Shown here one piece after another: positions 62,711 to 64,000 of a stretch of 64,000 nucleotides of DNA. Positions within the stretch are counted from its first letter, which is position 1, and every line of letters begins with the position of its first letter. This DNA is from Litoribacter populi (GTDB lineage Bacteria > Bacteroidota > Bacteroidia > Cytophagales > Cyclobacteriaceae). Where the stretch lies: the NCBI RefSeq assembly GCF_007483685.1, contig NZ_VMKN01000001.1:124001-188000 (forward strand), written 5' to 3'. The position numbers and the translations under genes are program-made. The notes beneath the pieces were generated by a model. The model did no database searches. It had not been told where the DNA came from and saw only the letters and a list, made by a program, of their open reading frames with translations.

Positions 62711-64000
62711 ATGGATAAAAACAAAAAAACCCACCAAATCAGCTCATCATGGCTGTCCTTGGAGGAAATTGAGAAGATCGTTGATCAAAAAATGGCCTTG
62801 GAGCTTTCTCAGGAAGCAGTGGATAGAATCACAGGTTGCCGGGATTACCTGGACCGAAAGCTTGCCGAGGATGACGATGCCTTGTTTTATGGTATCAACA
62901 CGGGTTTTGGTTATCTGCAAAACGTGAGAATCGAAAAGGATCAAATCAGCGAACTCCAATATAATTTGCTGAAATCTCATGCCTGTGGAGTTGGGGAAAG
63001 AGTGCCTAAATCTATTGTCAAGCTCATGCTGCTTACAAAAATCCAGTCGCTTTCCTATGGAAACAGTGGGGTGCAATTGATAACTGTGCAACGGTTGGTG
63101 GATTTTTATAATCATGACATCCTTCCGGTAGTTTATCGTCAGGGCTCCTTGGGTGCTTCTGGCGATTTGGCGCCACTATCTCATCTAAGTCTTCCTTTGA
63201 TAGGATTGGGAGAAGTTTATTTTGAGGGAAAAACAGTTGATTCCGCTGATGTTTTGAAGAAATTCAACTGGTCTCCTATTGCTTTAAAGTCCAAGGAAGG
63301 CCTTTCTCTAATCAACGGGACGCAGTTTATGCTTGCCTATGGCATTTATTGCCTGATGAGTTCCAAGAGGCTTTTGGAATGGGCAGATATCATTGCGGCT
63401 ATTTGCATCGATGGATTTAACTGCACCATGCAGCCTTTCAACCCAAATATCCATGCAATCAGGCCTCACCAAGGTCAGGTGGATACGGCAGCAAACATTA
63501 GAAAATTCCTGAAAGGCAGTGAAATTGCCGAGTCTAAAAGCAAGGCAGTTCAGGATCCTTACTCTTTCCGTTGCATTCCACAAGTGCACGGTGCCTCAAG
63601 AGATACTTTCAACTATGTATTGAGCGTATTTGAGAGGGAGATCAATGCCGTGACCGATAATCCGAACATTTTTCCTGAGGAAGACCAAATCGTATCCGGA
63701 GGTAATTTCCACGGTCAACCATTAGCTCTTTGCTTTGACTTTTTGGCAATCGCCATGGCTGAAATCGGTAGTATCGCCGAAAGAAGAACTTATCAGCTAC
63801 TCTCCGGACAGCGCGGTTTGCCGCTTTTTCTGATAAAAAATCCAGGTTTGCATTCGGGAATGATGATTCCGCAATACACCGCCGCCAGTGTGGTTAGTGA
63901 AAACAAACAACTTTGCACCCCTTCATCGGTTGACTCTATCACTTCATCCAATGGTCAGGAAGACCACGTGAGCATGGGGGCCAATGGAGCCACCAAATGC
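62711..64000 (+). CDS. hutH: Histidine ammonia-lyase (partial at the window end)
   Basis: 430 residues are visible, and the reading frame runs off the window end with no stop. The MIO-forming triad A149-S150-G151 lies in GSLGASGDLAPLSHL. The pocket YGINTGFG, NLLKSHACGVGER (Ser-His as in histidine ammonia-lyases rather than PAL) and GQEDHVSMGANGA are in place. It deaminates histidine to urocanate. The start ATG at 62711 follows a poly-A leader. The rest of a hut pathway is not visible. Confidence 0.9.
   Translation, partial: MDKNKKTHQISSSWLSLEEIEKIVDQKMALELSQEAVDRITGCRDYLDRKLAEDDDALFYGINTGFGYLQNVRIEKDQISELQYNLLKSHACGVGERVPKSIVKLMLLTKIQSLSYGNSGVQLITVQRLVDFYNHDILPVVYRQGSLGASGDLAPLSHLSLPLIGLGEVYFEGKTVDSADVLKKFNWSPIALKSKEGLSLINGTQFMLAYGIYCLMSSKRLLEWADIIAAICIDGFNCTMQPFNPNIHAIRPHQGQVDTAANIRKFLKGSEIAESKSKAVQDPYSFRCIPQVHGASRDTFNYVLSVFEREINAVTDNPNIFPEEDQIVSGGNFHGQPLALCFDFLAIAMAEIGSIAERRTYQLLSGQRGLPLFLIKNPGLHSGMMIPQYTAASVVSENKQLCTPSSVDSITSSNGQEDHVSMGANGATKC

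Overview
The window is chromosomal DNA of a Bacteroidota member, most likely order Cytophagales and a Cyclobacteriaceae-type bacterium. This is inferred from gene content: a SusC/SusD pair, DUF6520, DUF6266 and DUF5675 families, Bacteroidota-style Crp/Fnr proteins, a bacteriophytochrome with heme oxygenase, and intergenic spacers full of degenerate words such as TTTAAGGTTTATGG. No rRNA, tRNA or CRISPR array was found by eye.

Layout. 0.1-3 kb: an SDR/DUF2867 protein, a MscS channel and a GNAT acetyltransferase. 3-7.4 kb: repeat-rich DNA with only a DUF5131 (phage Gp37/Gp68-like) gene and an XRE regulator. 7.4-15.1 kb: an accessory locus with a TlpA-like thioredoxin, SusC and SusD, the last with its signal peptide out of frame, facing a DUF6520 small secreted protein and a MauE/DoxX membrane protein. 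15.3-17.7 kb: a Crp/Fnr-like regulator, then a Crp-like domain fused to a complete class I terpene synthase, the most unusual protein here. 17.7-20.3 kb: small lineage-specific genes (a coupled pair, a DUF6266 protein behind five 11-bp direct repeats, two proteins of unknown function). 20.5-24 kb: an amidohydrolase and a stress cluster (manganese catalase, DUF892 ferritin-like, SPW membrane protein). 24.3-26.3 kb: a compact phage-lysis-like cassette with DUF5675. 26.3-29.6 kb: a DUF2243 membrane gene split by a complete IS21-family element with a 5-bp target duplication.

30-43 kb: LD-carboxypeptidase; a light-sensing operon (phytochrome kinase, response regulator, heme oxygenase); a fatty-acid beta-oxidation operon (MarR regulator, FadN-, FadA- and FadE-like enzymes) with a 14-bp palindrome upstream; and two related outer-membrane proteins. 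42.6-43.1 kb looks like a replication origin: AT-rich, with eight DnaA-box-like 9-mers. It lies about 2.6 kb from mnmG and 4.5 kb from three parS-like palindromes; a fourth parS-like site is inside a decarboxylase gene at 52.1 kb. 43-50 kb: conserved housekeeping genes (Ig-like lipoprotein, methyltransferase, mnmG, ybeY, RsbW-like kinase, exonuclease III, AhpD-like protein). 50-56 kb: comF, then a tightly overlapping run of SDR, aromatic amino acid decarboxylase, two unknowns, thioesterase, nadC and a LytTR regulator. 56-64 kb: an AbgT transporter facing an M20 amidohydrolase, an ABC exporter, a LysR regulator, and a histidine ammonia-lyase cut by the window end.

All family assignments come from reading motifs. 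No database search was run.
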